Below are positions 25,414-34,519 of a DNA stretch of 37,076 nucleotides, piece after piece (the first letter of the stretch is position 1; the number at the start of each line of letters is the position of its first letter). The stretch is taken from NCBI GenBank assembly GCA_020854215.1, contig JADZFY010000469.1, positions 1 through 37,076 of the forward strand, written 5' to 3'. The notes under the pieces are model-generated. The model did no database searches. It was not told the origin of the DNA and was given only the letters and a program-made list of their open reading frames with translations. The translations under genes and the position numbers were made by a program. The stretch comes from Chitinophagaceae bacterium (GTDB lineage: Bacteria; Bacteroidota; Bacteroidia; Chitinophagales; Chitinophagaceae).

Positions 25414-25428
25414 TCGCCTGTCCGGCGA
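25414..25428 (+). terminator. Weak hairpin after alaS
   Basis: TCGCC-TGTCC-GGCGA is a 5-bp stem 35 bp after the alaS stop, followed by TTAAAATCTG. It is at best a weak terminator, so some read-through into the next operon is possible. Confidence 0.3.
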
Positions 25429-25565
25429 TTAAAATCTGTTTGCATTACCCTCCGGATATTTTTCTTCAAAAAATAGCAGGCGCAGTTAACGTGTAATTGA
25501 ATAACTTCAACTACTGGTCATTCATTCTTTTTCAACCCTATTCTCGCATAAAAAAGTTTTTTAGT

Positions 25566-28373
25566 ATGGCGCGTTGTATATCACGTTTCATCCTGCTCCT
25601 TACCGTAATGTATTTTACGGCTTGTACGAACCCTTCCAGGCCCTCAGCAACCACCGATGTTGATCGGGAATATGTATTGGATACTAAAATGATCGGATAC
25701 ACCGGATTGTCGGGTGACATAGAAGGGATGCGAAACCCGGTGCTTCGGGCAAAAAAAGGCGAACGGGTAAGAATCAAAATTGTTAACGGAGAAGTAATGT
25801 CGCATGATATTGTTTTCGAGAAAGCAGGTGCTAAAAGTATGCCCATTGTAAATAAAGGAGATTCGGCGAGCATAATAATAGAAGCGAAGGAAGATGATAT
25901 TTATTTCTGTAGCATCCCCGGCCACCGCCAGGTAATGCAGGGGCAGTTCAAGATTGTGGAAAACTTTGACATACCCGTTGCAGACGAAGGCGTTTCTCCC
26001 CGAAAGAACGGGAAGCCGCTCAACCTGGGATTTGAAAGAGGTAATTTGCAGGACTGGAAAGCCACCGGCGATGCTTTCAAACCTACGTCTGTAGCTTTTG
26101 ATGCTGCTCCTTTGTATCCAGATTCTCTGATGATGAAGCAAGGGGGTGATTATTATGTAAGCAGCGGTGGCACTACGCATTACGATGCAACAGGAACGCT
26201 CACCTCCGAAACCTTCGAAATCACGCACCCCTGGGCAACATTTAAAATCTCTGGCGGAGCAATGGAAGGCACGCGAGTGGAGCTGGTGCTGGCAGATTCC
26301 GTAAAACCATTTTTTACTATTTCCGGCAGCATTACAGAAGACCATATCAATAGTAAGAGTCAGGCAGCGTTTCGGCCTGTTGTGGTTGACCTCAATCCTT
26401 ATAAGGGTCGCAAAATGTTTATCCGCCTGGTGGATGAGGAAAATGGAAAGATGCCGGAGATTCAGTATGTGCGGGATAATATATGGGCACATATCGCCTT
26501 TGATGATTTTCGCTTTCACGACATACGCCCACGATTCTACAACGAATTAAGGCCGGAAGACATTGTTATACTTCCCGCCAGAGACATTGTGAAATATGCC
26601 GGATTATCCGGAACCGAAGCCGCAGCCGCAATGACAGTACCGGAAGGATTTTCCGTTCAACTTGGAGCCTCCGAACCTCAAATTGTAAAACCTATTGCCT
26701 TTGCCCAGGATGACCGCGGCCGGCTCTGGGTGGTAGAAGCCCAAACCTATCCCGTACGGGCCGAAGAAGGAAAGGGAAGAGACCGTATCCTGATCTTTGA
26801 AGACACCGACGGGAATGGCAGTCTCGACAGTCGCAAAGTGTTTATAGAAGGGCTGAACCTGGTGAGTGGTATAGCATTGGGCTTTGGCGGCGTATACGTA
26901 GGTGCCGCGCCTTATTTGTTATATATTCCTATAGATAAATCGGGAGATGCACCTGCTGGTAAACCGGAGGTATTACTGGATGGATTTGGGTATGAAGATA
27001 CCCACGAAACTTTAAATACTTTTCGTTGGGGTCCTGATGGCTGGCTGTATGGCACCCATGGTGTGTTCACCCACTCCAATGTAGGAAAGCCAGGTGCACC
27101 CGACGCAGAACGGCAGCGGGTAAACGCAGGTGTATGGCGCTATCATCCGTTTCGTCATGAGTTTGAAGTTTTTGCTCATGGCACCAGCAATCCGTGGGGT
27201 TTGGATTTTAACGACTACGGCCATGCATTCATCACCGCCTGCGTTATACCGCACCTTTATCACATGATTCAGGGTGGAAGATATTTCCGGCAGGGTGGAA
27301 AGCATTTCAATCCCTATACTTACGACGATATCAAAACCATTGCAGATCACGTGCATTGGGCCGGAAAAAGCGGGCCTCATGCCGGAAACTTCCGGTCGGG
27401 AGCCGTTGGAGGTGGACACGCCCATGCTGGAGCGTTGTTTTACTTAGGTAACAAAAACTGGGGACGGGACAGAAACGCGATCATGATGAACAATCTGCAC
27501 GGGCATCGTGTGAATACAGATATATTGTCGCGTGCCAGCTCTGGTTACCGGGCCAGTCATGGTAAAGATTTTATTTTGAGAAACGACTCCTGGTCGCTTT
27601 GGCTAAATTTTGAAATTACACCCTCCGGCTCCGTATATGTTATTGACTGGTACGACAGAAATCAATGTCATAATCCCAACCCCGCAGTACATAATAAAAC
27701 ACTGGGAAGGATATTCAGGATTTCACATAAAACAGATAAATGGGTACGCGTTGATCTCACCCAAAAAACCAACCAGGAACTGGCTGAACTGCAGTTGAAC
27801 GACAACGAATGGTATGTACGGCATGCACGCCGTTTACTGCAGGAGAGAAAAGCGGGGGATGATGCGCACCGGGTATTATGGAATATCTTGAATAATAACC
27901 CTGATGCAACCCGTAAATTGCGTGCACTATGGGCGCTGCATGTTACCAATGGCATCAAACCCGATCAATGGAAGGGATTACTCAACGACAAAAGCGAATA
28001 CGTTCGTTCCTGGGCAATCCAGTTGGCATCCGAGAATAAGACGGTCTCGACGGATATCCAGCAACAGTTTGAGCGCTTATCCGAAACCGATACCTCAGCA
28101 TTGGTGCGCCTGTACCTGGCATCTGCACTACAGCGAATGAAACCGGAACAAAGATGGGTAATCCTGAAAAATCTATGTGCGAAAGAAGAAGACAATACAG
28201 ATGCCAATATACCCCTGATGGTTTGGTATGCACTGGAACCATTGGCAGACACTGACCCCGCCAGGGCTTTAACGCTGGCGAAAGAAGCGAAGCTGTTAAA
28301 TATTAAGGCATTTATGACCAGGCGTCAGGAAGATGCGAAAACCGGTAACGAAAATTCAACACCCAAAAACTAA
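25566..28373 (+). CDS. Lipoprotein with azurin-like cupredoxin fused to a sugar-dehydrogenase-type beta-propeller and HEAT-like region
   Basis: ATG 25566 gives 935 residues and a clean lipoprotein signal (YFTAC, Cys20). The frame extends to a TTG at 25497 that would bury this signal. Residues about 37-131 form a cupredoxin with a full type 1 copper site in azurin spacing: His80 (SHDIVF), Cys115, His120 and Met124 (FCSIPGHRQVMQG). Residues about 150-320 look like a jelly-roll glycan-binding-like module (LGFERGNLQDWKATGDAF ... AFDDFRF). Residues about 335-735 match the soluble glucose/sorbosone dehydrogenase-like propeller found in PVC-type membrane-bound dehydrogenases (VPEGFSVQLGA, DDRGRLWVVE, EDTDGNGSLD, FRWGPDGWLYGTHG, NPWGLDFNDYG). 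A HEAT-like helical region follows to the end. The usual cytochrome c motif CxxCH is absent. The copper domain may take over electron transfer. It heads a four-gene operon. Confidence 0.85.
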   Translation: MARCISRFILLLTVMYFTACTNPSRPSATTDVDREYVLDTKMIGYTGLSGDIEGMRNPVLRAKKGERVRIKIVNGEVMSHDIVFEKAGAKSMPIVNKGDSASIIIEAKEDDIYFCSIPGHRQVMQGQFKIVENFDIPVADEGVSPRKNGKPLNLGFERGNLQDWKATGDAFKPTSVAFDAAPLYPDSLMMKQGGDYYVSSGGTTHYDATGTLTSETFEITHPWATFKISGGAMEGTRVELVLADSVKPFFTISGSITEDHINSKSQAAFRPVVVDLNPYKGRKMFIRLVDEENGKMPEIQYVRDNIWAHIAFDDFRFHDIRPRFYNELRPEDIVILPARDIVKYAGLSGTEAAAAMTVPEGFSVQLGASEPQIVKPIAFAQDDRGRLWVVEAQTYPVRAEEGKGRDRILIFEDTDGNGSLDSRKVFIEGLNLVSGIALGFGGVYVGAAPYLLYIPIDKSGDAPAGKPEVLLDGFGYEDTHETLNTFRWGPDGWLYGTHGVFTHSNVGKPGAPDAERQRVNAGVWRYHPFRHEFEVFAHGTSNPWGLDFNDYGHAFITACVIPHLYHMIQGGRYFRQGGKHFNPYTYDDIKTIADHVHWAGKSGPHAGNFRSGAVGGGHAHAGALFYLGNKNWGRDRNAIMMNNLHGHRVNTDILSRASSGYRASHGKDFILRNDSWSLWLNFEITPSGSVYVIDWYDRNQCHNPNPAVHNKTLGRIFRISHKTDKWVRVDLTQKTNQELAELQLNDNEWYVRHARRLLQERKAGDDAHRVLWNILNNNPDATRKLRALWALHVTNGIKPDQWKGLLNDKSEYVRSWAIQLASENKTVSTDIQQQFERLSETDTSALVRLYLASALQRMKPEQRWVILKNLCAKEEDNTDANIPLMVWYALEPLADTDPARALTLAKEAKLLNIKAFMTRRQEDAKTGNENSTPKN

Positions 28374-28377
28374 ACGA

Positions 28378-30333
28378 ATGAAAAGGGAAGGAATAATAAT
28401 GATGGCGATGCTTTTTATTCTTTCTGCAAAGTCACAAACCTCATTGCAAAAACTATATCCTGTAAGTTTTTCGAATGTAAAAATTACCGATGCATTCTGG
28501 AAACCTAAAATGCAAACCGTTGCTTCCGCAACACTCGATGCATGTGTCAACTACACCCAAAACAAAACCGGTCGTATTCGCAATTTTGAGAATGCGGCAA
28601 AGCATACCGGGAAACATGAGGGCATCTACTACGACGATTCTGATGTATATAAAGCCATTGAAGCCATCGCCTATTCCCTGAAAAACTATCCCGATTCTGA
28701 ATTAGAAAAAAATACTGATCAATGGATTGAAAAAATCGCCGCTGCTCAATTGCCCGACGGCTATCTGAATACCTACTATATTTTAACGGACATCAATAAG
28801 CGATGGTCGGACATGGAAAAACACGAAGACTATTGTGCAGGGCATTTGATCGAAGCGGGAATTGCTTATTACAACACAACCGGAAAAGGCAAATTGCTGA
28901 ATACCGCAATTCGGTTTGCCGATCATATTGATTCCGTGTTTCGTCTCCAAAACAAACCCTGGGTGAGTGGGCACCAGGAAATTGAACTGGCACTGATGAA
29001 GCTCTACCACCATACTCAAAACAAAAAATACCTTGCCCTGGCGAACTGGTTTCTGGAACAGCGCGGCCATGGATACGGGAAGGGTGTAATTTGGAATCAA
29101 TGGAAAAATCCCGACTATTGCCAGGATGGTATTCCGGTAAAAGACCAAAGAAATATTACGGGGCATGCGGTGAGAGCAATGTATTTATACACCGGCGCAG
29201 CCGATGTGGCAGCGGTTACCGGTGATAACGGTTATACCACCGCAATGGATGCAATATGGAACGACGTTGTCTATCGTCACCTGTATATTACAGGCGGTAT
29301 CGGCGCACAAGGAAGTAATGAAGGCTTTGGAAAGCCCTACGATCTGCCTAATGGAACAGCCTATTGCGAAACCTGCGCCTCAGTGGGTATGGTTTTCTGG
29401 AACCAGCGCATGAATATGTTATCGGGTGATGCAAAATATATCGACATTTTAGAACGAAGCCTGTACAATGGCGCATTAGACGGACTGTCCCTTTCCGGAG
29501 ACCGCTTCTTCTATGGCAATCCACTTTCGTCCGGTGGAAATTACAGTCGCAGCGAATGGTTTGGAACCGCCTGCTGCCCTTCCAATATTGCCCGGCTGGT
29601 AAGCGCTCTCGGCAATTACATCTACAGCACGTCTGCAGATGGACTTTGGATTAATTTATTTGTTGGCAGCAATGCAACGGTGGCGCTTAACAACGAAAAG
29701 ATTAATATGACAATGGAAACCGGCTATCCCTGGAAGGGAAAAGTAAAGCTGGAAATAGCTCCCGACAAAAAAAAATATTTTGACGTTCATATACGCATAC
29801 CCGGCTGGTTAAATCATCCTGTTCCCGGTGATCTTTACCGCTACGAATCTTCTAATACAGAAAAACCTGAAATTCACGTCAACGGGCAACCGTTTTCCTA
29901 CAAACTGGTGAATGGCTATGCCGTACTCAGCAGAACATGGAAAAAAGGTGATCTGATCACCCTGGAAATACCCATGAAAGTGAAACGTATTAAGAGCAAT
30001 CCCGCTGTCAGGCAAAACGAGGGCAGGGTAGCATTACAATATGGACCCATTGTGTATTGTGTGGAAGGCGAAAGCAAAGAATACAACAGCAAAAACGTCA
30101 TTCTTCCACCAGGTGCTGCTATTGAAGTTAAATATGAACCATCACTACTGGGGGGCATCAATGTGCTTCACTTTAATGCACCGGTTGTTACCATAAATGA
30201 GGATGGTTTGTCGGTGTCCACCACCAATCGTCCCGTAAGTGCTATTCCCTACTACAGCTGGAACAACCGGGGTTCCCGTGATATGCAGGTATGGCTGCCT
30301 TCACAAATCCGGCAAATCCGCATTAATGAATAG
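28378..30333 (+). CDS. GH127-family beta-L-arabinofuranosidase (DUF1680)
   Basis: ATG 28378, 4 bp after the preceding stop, gives 651 residues with a signal peptide (about 1-20, FILSAKSQ). An earlier in-frame ATG at 28333 overlaps the upstream gene and would hide the signal. Motifs of the (alpha/alpha)6-barrel family are clear: VKITDAFWKPK, QLPDGYLNTY, YCAGHLIEAG, GGIGAQGSNEGFG (Glu315, equivalent to the general acid), YCETCASVG (Glu331, Cys333) and TACCPSNIARL (Cys399, Cys400). Glu331, Cys333, Cys399 and Cys400 fit the zinc-bound cysteine nucleophile site known from HypBA1 of Bifidobacterium. The enzyme releases L-arabinofuranose from beta-arabinosides such as those on hydroxyproline-rich plant proteins. 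Other DUF1680 members act on different substrates, so the exact substrate is inferred. Confidence 0.92.
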   Translation: MKREGIIMMAMLFILSAKSQTSLQKLYPVSFSNVKITDAFWKPKMQTVASATLDACVNYTQNKTGRIRNFENAAKHTGKHEGIYYDDSDVYKAIEAIAYSLKNYPDSELEKNTDQWIEKIAAAQLPDGYLNTYYILTDINKRWSDMEKHEDYCAGHLIEAGIAYYNTTGKGKLLNTAIRFADHIDSVFRLQNKPWVSGHQEIELALMKLYHHTQNKKYLALANWFLEQRGHGYGKGVIWNQWKNPDYCQDGIPVKDQRNITGHAVRAMYLYTGAADVAAVTGDNGYTTAMDAIWNDVVYRHLYITGGIGAQGSNEGFGKPYDLPNGTAYCETCASVGMVFWNQRMNMLSGDAKYIDILERSLYNGALDGLSLSGDRFFYGNPLSSGGNYSRSEWFGTACCPSNIARLVSALGNYIYSTSADGLWINLFVGSNATVALNNEKINMTMETGYPWKGKVKLEIAPDKKKYFDVHIRIPGWLNHPVPGDLYRYESSNTEKPEIHVNGQPFSYKLVNGYAVLSRTWKKGDLITLEIPMKVKRIKSNPAVRQNEGRVALQYGPIVYCVEGESKEYNSKNVILPPGAAIEVKYEPSLLGGINVLHFNAPVVTINEDGLSVSTTNRPVSAIPYYSWNNRGSRDMQVWLPSQIRQIRINE

Positions 30334-30340
30334 ATAGTAT

Positions 30341-31774
30341 ATGTCCGCACAACAAGGATCAATATCCGATCATAACGATCCGAATGCTTCACTTCCGAAT
30401 GGGGCTGAAAAGCAAAACATTTCCGGAATACATGAAGCAACCGCCACCCATACCGGCAGGAACCAGCTGACATTTTTTTCGGTTACCATGATCGTTGTTA
30501 GTCTGGTTATTGGCATGGGCATTTTTGGAACACCTGCAAATGTGGCTGCATCTTCTGGTTCGGTATCCATTTTTTTTGCTGCCTGGCTTACCGGAGGTGT
30601 GGTGGCTTTATGCGGAGCACTCACGTATGCCGAAATTGGTGTAAGGCTGCCTGTAATGGGCGCTTATTATAAAGTGTTTTCCATCTGCTATCATCCCGTG
30701 GTAGGTTTCACCGTAAATGCGCTTATCCTTATCAGTAATGCCGCATCCCTCGGCATAGTAGCATTAATCGGAGCCGACTATGTAAGTGACCTCCTGTTTG
30801 GTCAACCGTCGGGTCCGTTGTTTAACATAATGATTTCGACCGTTGCCGTTATCATTTTTTATATCATAAACATGCTGGGGTTACATACAAGCAGTATTGC
30901 ACAAAATATACTTACGCTCATTAAGATTGCACTCATTCTCTTACTTATTGCCAGCATACTTAAGGGAGTAGTTGTTGAACCGCATGGATATATAGAAGGC
31001 GCCACACTTTATCAGTTCAAGGACAACCACTGGTTAACGTTGTTTTTAGCAAGTATGATTCCGGTCAGCTTTTCATATGGAGGCTACCAGCAAACCATCA
31101 ATTTCGGTAGTGAAATCAAAAACACCCCACTCCTGCCGCGGGCAATTGTTGTGGGCATAGGTACGGTTATCATGTTGTACCTGGCGCTCAATTTGGCTTA
31201 TACCCAGGTGATTGGTTTCGAAAAAATGAAAAATGCTTCAGCGATCGGTGCCTTGTTATGCGAAGCCTGGTTTGGTGCCGTAGGTGCGAAGATTTTTGAT
31301 GTATTTATGTTCCTTTCCGTACTTGCCTATGTAAATATTGTGCTGATGAGCAATCCCAGGGTAATGTATGCAATGAGCAGCGACGGGGTGTTCCCCGGAG
31401 TATTTTTGCGAAAACATGCTCAAACCGGAGCGTTGGTTCCGGCGCTTACCGTATTTTCTATAGCAACAATTGTCATTACCTTTTTTGGGAAAAGTGTAGA
31501 TAGTATTCTTGGATTCACTATGTTTTTGGATAGCATTGGCATGAGTACCTCGGCGGCAGCATTGTTCTTCCTAAAAAGAAAACAACCGCAAAACACAGTT
31601 AGCGCAGGATGGACGAAAGCAACTCCGTTTCTCGCCACCATTTTCGTATGTGCTTACCTGGGCATTGCGATTGCAGTAATAAATCATAAACCACAAGCCG
31701 CCGTTACCGGAATAAGCTTGCTCCTGTTTCTGGCGATCCTATACTATATCTTCTATTACCGAAAGAAAAAATAA
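30341..31774 (+). CDS. APC-superfamily amino-acid permease
   Basis: The protein has 477 residues. A soluble N-terminus of about 40 residues is followed by about 12 hydrophobic helices. The first carries the APC signature VSLVIGMGIFGTPANVAASSG, in which the unwound GxG motif of helix 1 binds the substrate amino group. LTYAEIGVRLPVMGAYYKVF in helices 2-3 and the helix with SFSYGGYQQTINFGSEIKN also match amino-acid/polyamine antiporter-type transporters. It is likely an inner-membrane amino-acid importer or exchanger. It begins 7 bp after the GH127 gene and ends 5 bp before the PLP enzyme gene, so its substrate may be a product or precursor of the neighbouring enzymes. Confidence 0.9.
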   Translation: MSAQQGSISDHNDPNASLPNGAEKQNISGIHEATATHTGRNQLTFFSVTMIVVSLVIGMGIFGTPANVAASSGSVSIFFAAWLTGGVVALCGALTYAEIGVRLPVMGAYYKVFSICYHPVVGFTVNALILISNAASLGIVALIGADYVSDLLFGQPSGPLFNIMISTVAVIIFYIINMLGLHTSSIAQNILTLIKIALILLLIASILKGVVVEPHGYIEGATLYQFKDNHWLTLFLASMIPVSFSYGGYQQTINFGSEIKNTPLLPRAIVVGIGTVIMLYLALNLAYTQVIGFEKMKNASAIGALLCEAWFGAVGAKIFDVFMFLSVLAYVNIVLMSNPRVMYAMSSDGVFPGVFLRKHAQTGALVPALTVFSIATIVITFFGKSVDSILGFTMFLDSIGMSTSAAALFFLKRKQPQNTVSAGWTKATPFLATIFVCAYLGIAIAVINHKPQAAVTGISLLLFLAILYYIFYYRKKK

Positions 31775-31779
31775 GCAAA

Positions 31780-32940
31780 ATGGATATCTCTTATATTATC
31801 AACGAACTGGGCGAAGAAAGGGAACAATACTTTAATGCCGTTGCTCCCCCTATTATTCAAACCAGCAACTTCGCATTTAAGAAAGTGGATGACCTGCGCA
31901 GGTTATTTGAGGATGAGTACAACGGTTATTTGTACAGCAGAGGGTTAAACCCAACAGTTGATATTCTCCGCAAAAAATTAGCCGCACTCGATGGAGCCGA
32001 AGACTGCCTTGTATTCAATAGTGGCGCCTCCGCAATTTTTGCATCCGTACTGGCCAATGTAAAGTCCGGCGATCATATTGTATCGGTTGCCAAGCCTTAC
32101 ACCTGGGCACAAAAACTTTTTAATATTATCCTGCCGCGTTTCGGCGTATCTACCACATATATAGACGGAACACAAATAGAAAATTTTGAAAGGGCCATTT
32201 TACCCAACACGAAAATTATTTACCTGGAATCGCCTAATTCGTGGAGCTACGCATTACAGGATCTCAAAGCTGTTGCTGAACTCGCCAAAGCACAGGGCAT
32301 CATCACCATCTGCGATAACAGCTATTGCACTCCCTTATATCAAAAACCGGTGTGCATGGGCATAGATATTGCGTTGCAGTCGGCAACAAAATATATTGGT
32401 GGTCATAGCGATGTGGTAGCGGGCGTATTATCAGGAAGCCATGAGATGATGGCGAAGATTTTTCACAGCGAATACTTAACCGCGGGCAATGGAATTACAC
32501 CATTTAATGCCTGGCTGCTCATCAGGGGATTGAGAACACTTCCGGTTCGTCTGCAGAAAGTAACTGAAAACACAAAAGCTGTAGTGGCCTACCTGAAAAC
32601 ACATCCCAAAGTTGAGGCAGTTTTGTTTCCGCATGATGAAAGCTTTCCGCAATATCATTTAGCCAGGCAGCAAATGATGGGAGCTTGCGGACTACTTTCT
32701 TTTTATCTCAAAGTGGAAAAGATAGATGAGATTGAACGATTTTGTGAACGTTTGCAACATATTCTTATGGCTGTTAGCTGGGGCGGGTATGAATCTCTGA
32801 TCATCCCTGGCTGTGCTTCTGTACCTAAAAACGCCTATGATGCGTCAAAAAAAACTCACCGTATGCTGCGCCTCTACGTAGGACAAGAGGAGGCTGATTA
32901 TATCATTCAAGACTTAGCTCAGGCATTAAATAATACATGA
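31780..32940 (+). CDS. Cys/Met-metabolism PLP-dependent enzyme (cystathionine gamma-synthase/lyase superfamily)
   Basis: The protein has 386 residues, normal for the family. YSRGLNPTV (52-60), FNSGASAIFASV (79-90), CDNSYCTPLY (178-187) with the PLP-binding Asp179, and SATKYIGGHSDVVAG (201-215) with Lys204 as the Schiff-base lysine are all present. The usual YGGT motif after the second helix is replaced by KPYTWAQKLF, so this is not a textbook MetB or methionine gamma-lyase. Reactions of the superfamily include gamma-replacement, beta- and gamma-elimination on Cys, cystathionine, Met and homoserine esters. The substrate cannot be fixed here. It is the last gene of the operon beginning at 25566. 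Confidence 0.88.
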   Translation: MDISYIINELGEEREQYFNAVAPPIIQTSNFAFKKVDDLRRLFEDEYNGYLYSRGLNPTVDILRKKLAALDGAEDCLVFNSGASAIFASVLANVKSGDHIVSVAKPYTWAQKLFNIILPRFGVSTTYIDGTQIENFERAILPNTKIIYLESPNSWSYALQDLKAVAELAKAQGIITICDNSYCTPLYQKPVCMGIDIALQSATKYIGGHSDVVAGVLSGSHEMMAKIFHSEYLTAGNGITPFNAWLLIRGLRTLPVRLQKVTENTKAVVAYLKTHPKVEAVLFPHDESFPQYHLARQQMMGACGLLSFYLKVEKIDEIERFCERLQHILMAVSWGGYESLIIPGCASVPKNAYDASKKTHRMLRLYVGQEEADYIIQDLAQALNNT

Positions 32941-33035
32941 AGGGTTTTGTCAAATGTATTTTTAGTTGAATATTTGTAAGATAAATGCTGTATCAGCGCT
33001 CCTGATTTGGCAAAGCTTACCAGTGGCGGATACTA

Positions 33036-33043
33036 TAAATTTG
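33036..33043 (+). promoter_or_regulatory. -7 promoter box (TAAATTTG) of the efflux gene pair
   Basis: An exact TAnnTTTG match ends 4 bp before the ATG at 33048, predicting a transcription start at or very near the start codon. A TTTG at 33006-33009 lies 26 bp upstream, slightly farther than the usual -33 spacing. Confidence 0.45.
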
Positions 33044-33047
33044 ATAC

Positions 33048-34502
33048 ATGAGAAGACTTTTTTGGGTTGTACTATCAACCATAATTGCTAACTCCTTTGC
33101 CCATGCACAAACAAATATAAAGTGGGACCTGCGGCGATGCGTAGAGTATGCGATCACCAATAATATTTCTGTACGTCAATCCGATATACAGGCTCGTCTT
33201 TCTGCCATTACGCTGAAACAAAGTAAACTCCAGCAATTACCCTCGCTAAATTTTTCGGGCAACCATGGTTTTTCCTTTGGACGCTCCCTGGACTATTCCA
33301 CCAATGTGTACACGGACAACAATGTGATGTATGAACAAATGGGTTTAAACACGCAGGTAAATTTGTTTAACTGGAACAGCCACAACAATACCATTAAAGC
33401 CAATGATTTTAATTACCAGGCAGACGTTGCCGCCCTGGATAAGGCAAAGAATGATATTGCTTTAAATGTAGCACGCCAGTACCTGCTGGTGTTACTGGAT
33501 ATTGAACAAGCCGCCGTTACGGATATTCAATTAAAGCAAAGCCAGGCACAATATAAAAATACCCGTATGCAGGTAGATGCCGGCGCATTGCCTGAAATCA
33601 ACGCCTCGGAACTGGAAGCACAGGTTGCCCGCGACAGCGCCAACCTGATCAGCGCACAAACACAAGTAGAAGTAGATAAACTTACCCTTAAAGCACTGAT
33701 CAATCTGCCGGCAGACGCTGCGTTTGAACTGGAGGTTCCTCCCGTAGCACAGATACCGGTGGATAATATCCTTGAAATTTCTCCCGCCACTGTTTATGAC
33801 ATGGCAATACGTTCACAACCCCAGATTAAGGTAAATAATCTCCGTTTACTGGCATCTCAAAAAAACTTTGCAGCTTCAAAAGGAAAACAATATCCTACGA
33901 TATCATTATTCGGACAGTTGGGAACTGCGTTCAACAGTTCTTTCAAAGCTACTAATGAGGTGCATCTCGGCGATCAACTAACGCCTGCGTATGTATTAAA
34001 CGGATCGGACAAGCTTTACGTTTATTCGCCGAAATCGGGCTTTGTTACAGACAAGAAGAACTTTAGTCAGTTGTGGGACGGATATGGCCGTCAGATAAAA
34101 AACAACTTCGGACAGGGAATAGGAATCGGATTAAGTATTCCGATATTCAACGGATGGTCGGCACGTGCCAATATGGAAAGAGCCAAATGGGATATCAAGA
34201 CTAAAGAGCTGGCAATTGAACAGGACACCTTGCGTTTAAAACAGGATGTATATACCGCCTACAGCCAGGCATTAGGCTCCTTCCACACCTATCGTGCGAG
34301 AGAAAAAGAAGTAACAACAGCCGAACGTTCATTTGAGCTTGCTTCCAAACGGTATGAAATCGGCGCCATGCAAACGATCGAGTGGCTTACCAACCAAAGT
34401 AATTTATACAACTCCAGGATCAATAAACTTATCGCCCAATATGACTATGTGTTTAAAATGAAAGTACTTGAGTTTTATAAGGGACAGGGCATTAGATTAT
34501 AA
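33048..34502 (+). CDS. TolC-family outer-membrane efflux channel
   Basis: The protein has 484 residues with a signal peptide (about 1-20, ANSFAHAQ). The two OEP repeats are visible: WDLRRCVEYAITNNISVRQSDIQARLS near the start and the long helices around DIQLKQSQAQYKNTRMQVDAGALPEINASELEAQVARDSANLISAQTQVEVDKL, then again after residue 360 (GQGIGIGLSIPIFNGWSARANMERAKWDI, AERSFELASKRYEIGAMQTIEWLTNQ). It forms the outer-membrane tunnel of a tripartite export system. It lies 17 bp upstream of a membrane fusion protein gene. Its length is typical of Bacteroidota TolC-like proteins. Confidence 0.92.
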   Translation: MRRLFWVVLSTIIANSFAHAQTNIKWDLRRCVEYAITNNISVRQSDIQARLSAITLKQSKLQQLPSLNFSGNHGFSFGRSLDYSTNVYTDNNVMYEQMGLNTQVNLFNWNSHNNTIKANDFNYQADVAALDKAKNDIALNVARQYLLVLLDIEQAAVTDIQLKQSQAQYKNTRMQVDAGALPEINASELEAQVARDSANLISAQTQVEVDKLTLKALINLPADAAFELEVPPVAQIPVDNILEISPATVYDMAIRSQPQIKVNNLRLLASQKNFAASKGKQYPTISLFGQLGTAFNSSFKATNEVHLGDQLTPAYVLNGSDKLYVYSPKSGFVTDKKNFSQLWDGYGRQIKNNFGQGIGIGLSIPIFNGWSARANMERAKWDIKTKELAIEQDTLRLKQDVYTAYSQALGSFHTYRAREKEVTTAERSFELASKRYEIGAMQTIEWLTNQSNLYNSRINKLIAQYDYVFKMKVLEFYKGQGIRL

Positions 34503-34519
34503 CTTCAAAACAAAAAAAC

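Noticed and set aside
25497..25565. Upstream TTG start for the copper-propeller protein
   Set aside because: It would put 23 extra residues before a clean lipoprotein signal that starts at ATG 25566.
25644..26519. Long minus-strand open frame (291 codons) opposite the copper-propeller gene
   Set aside because: It is antisense to a clearly conserved coding region, is rich in His, Ile and Cys without domain signatures, and has no own promoter context.
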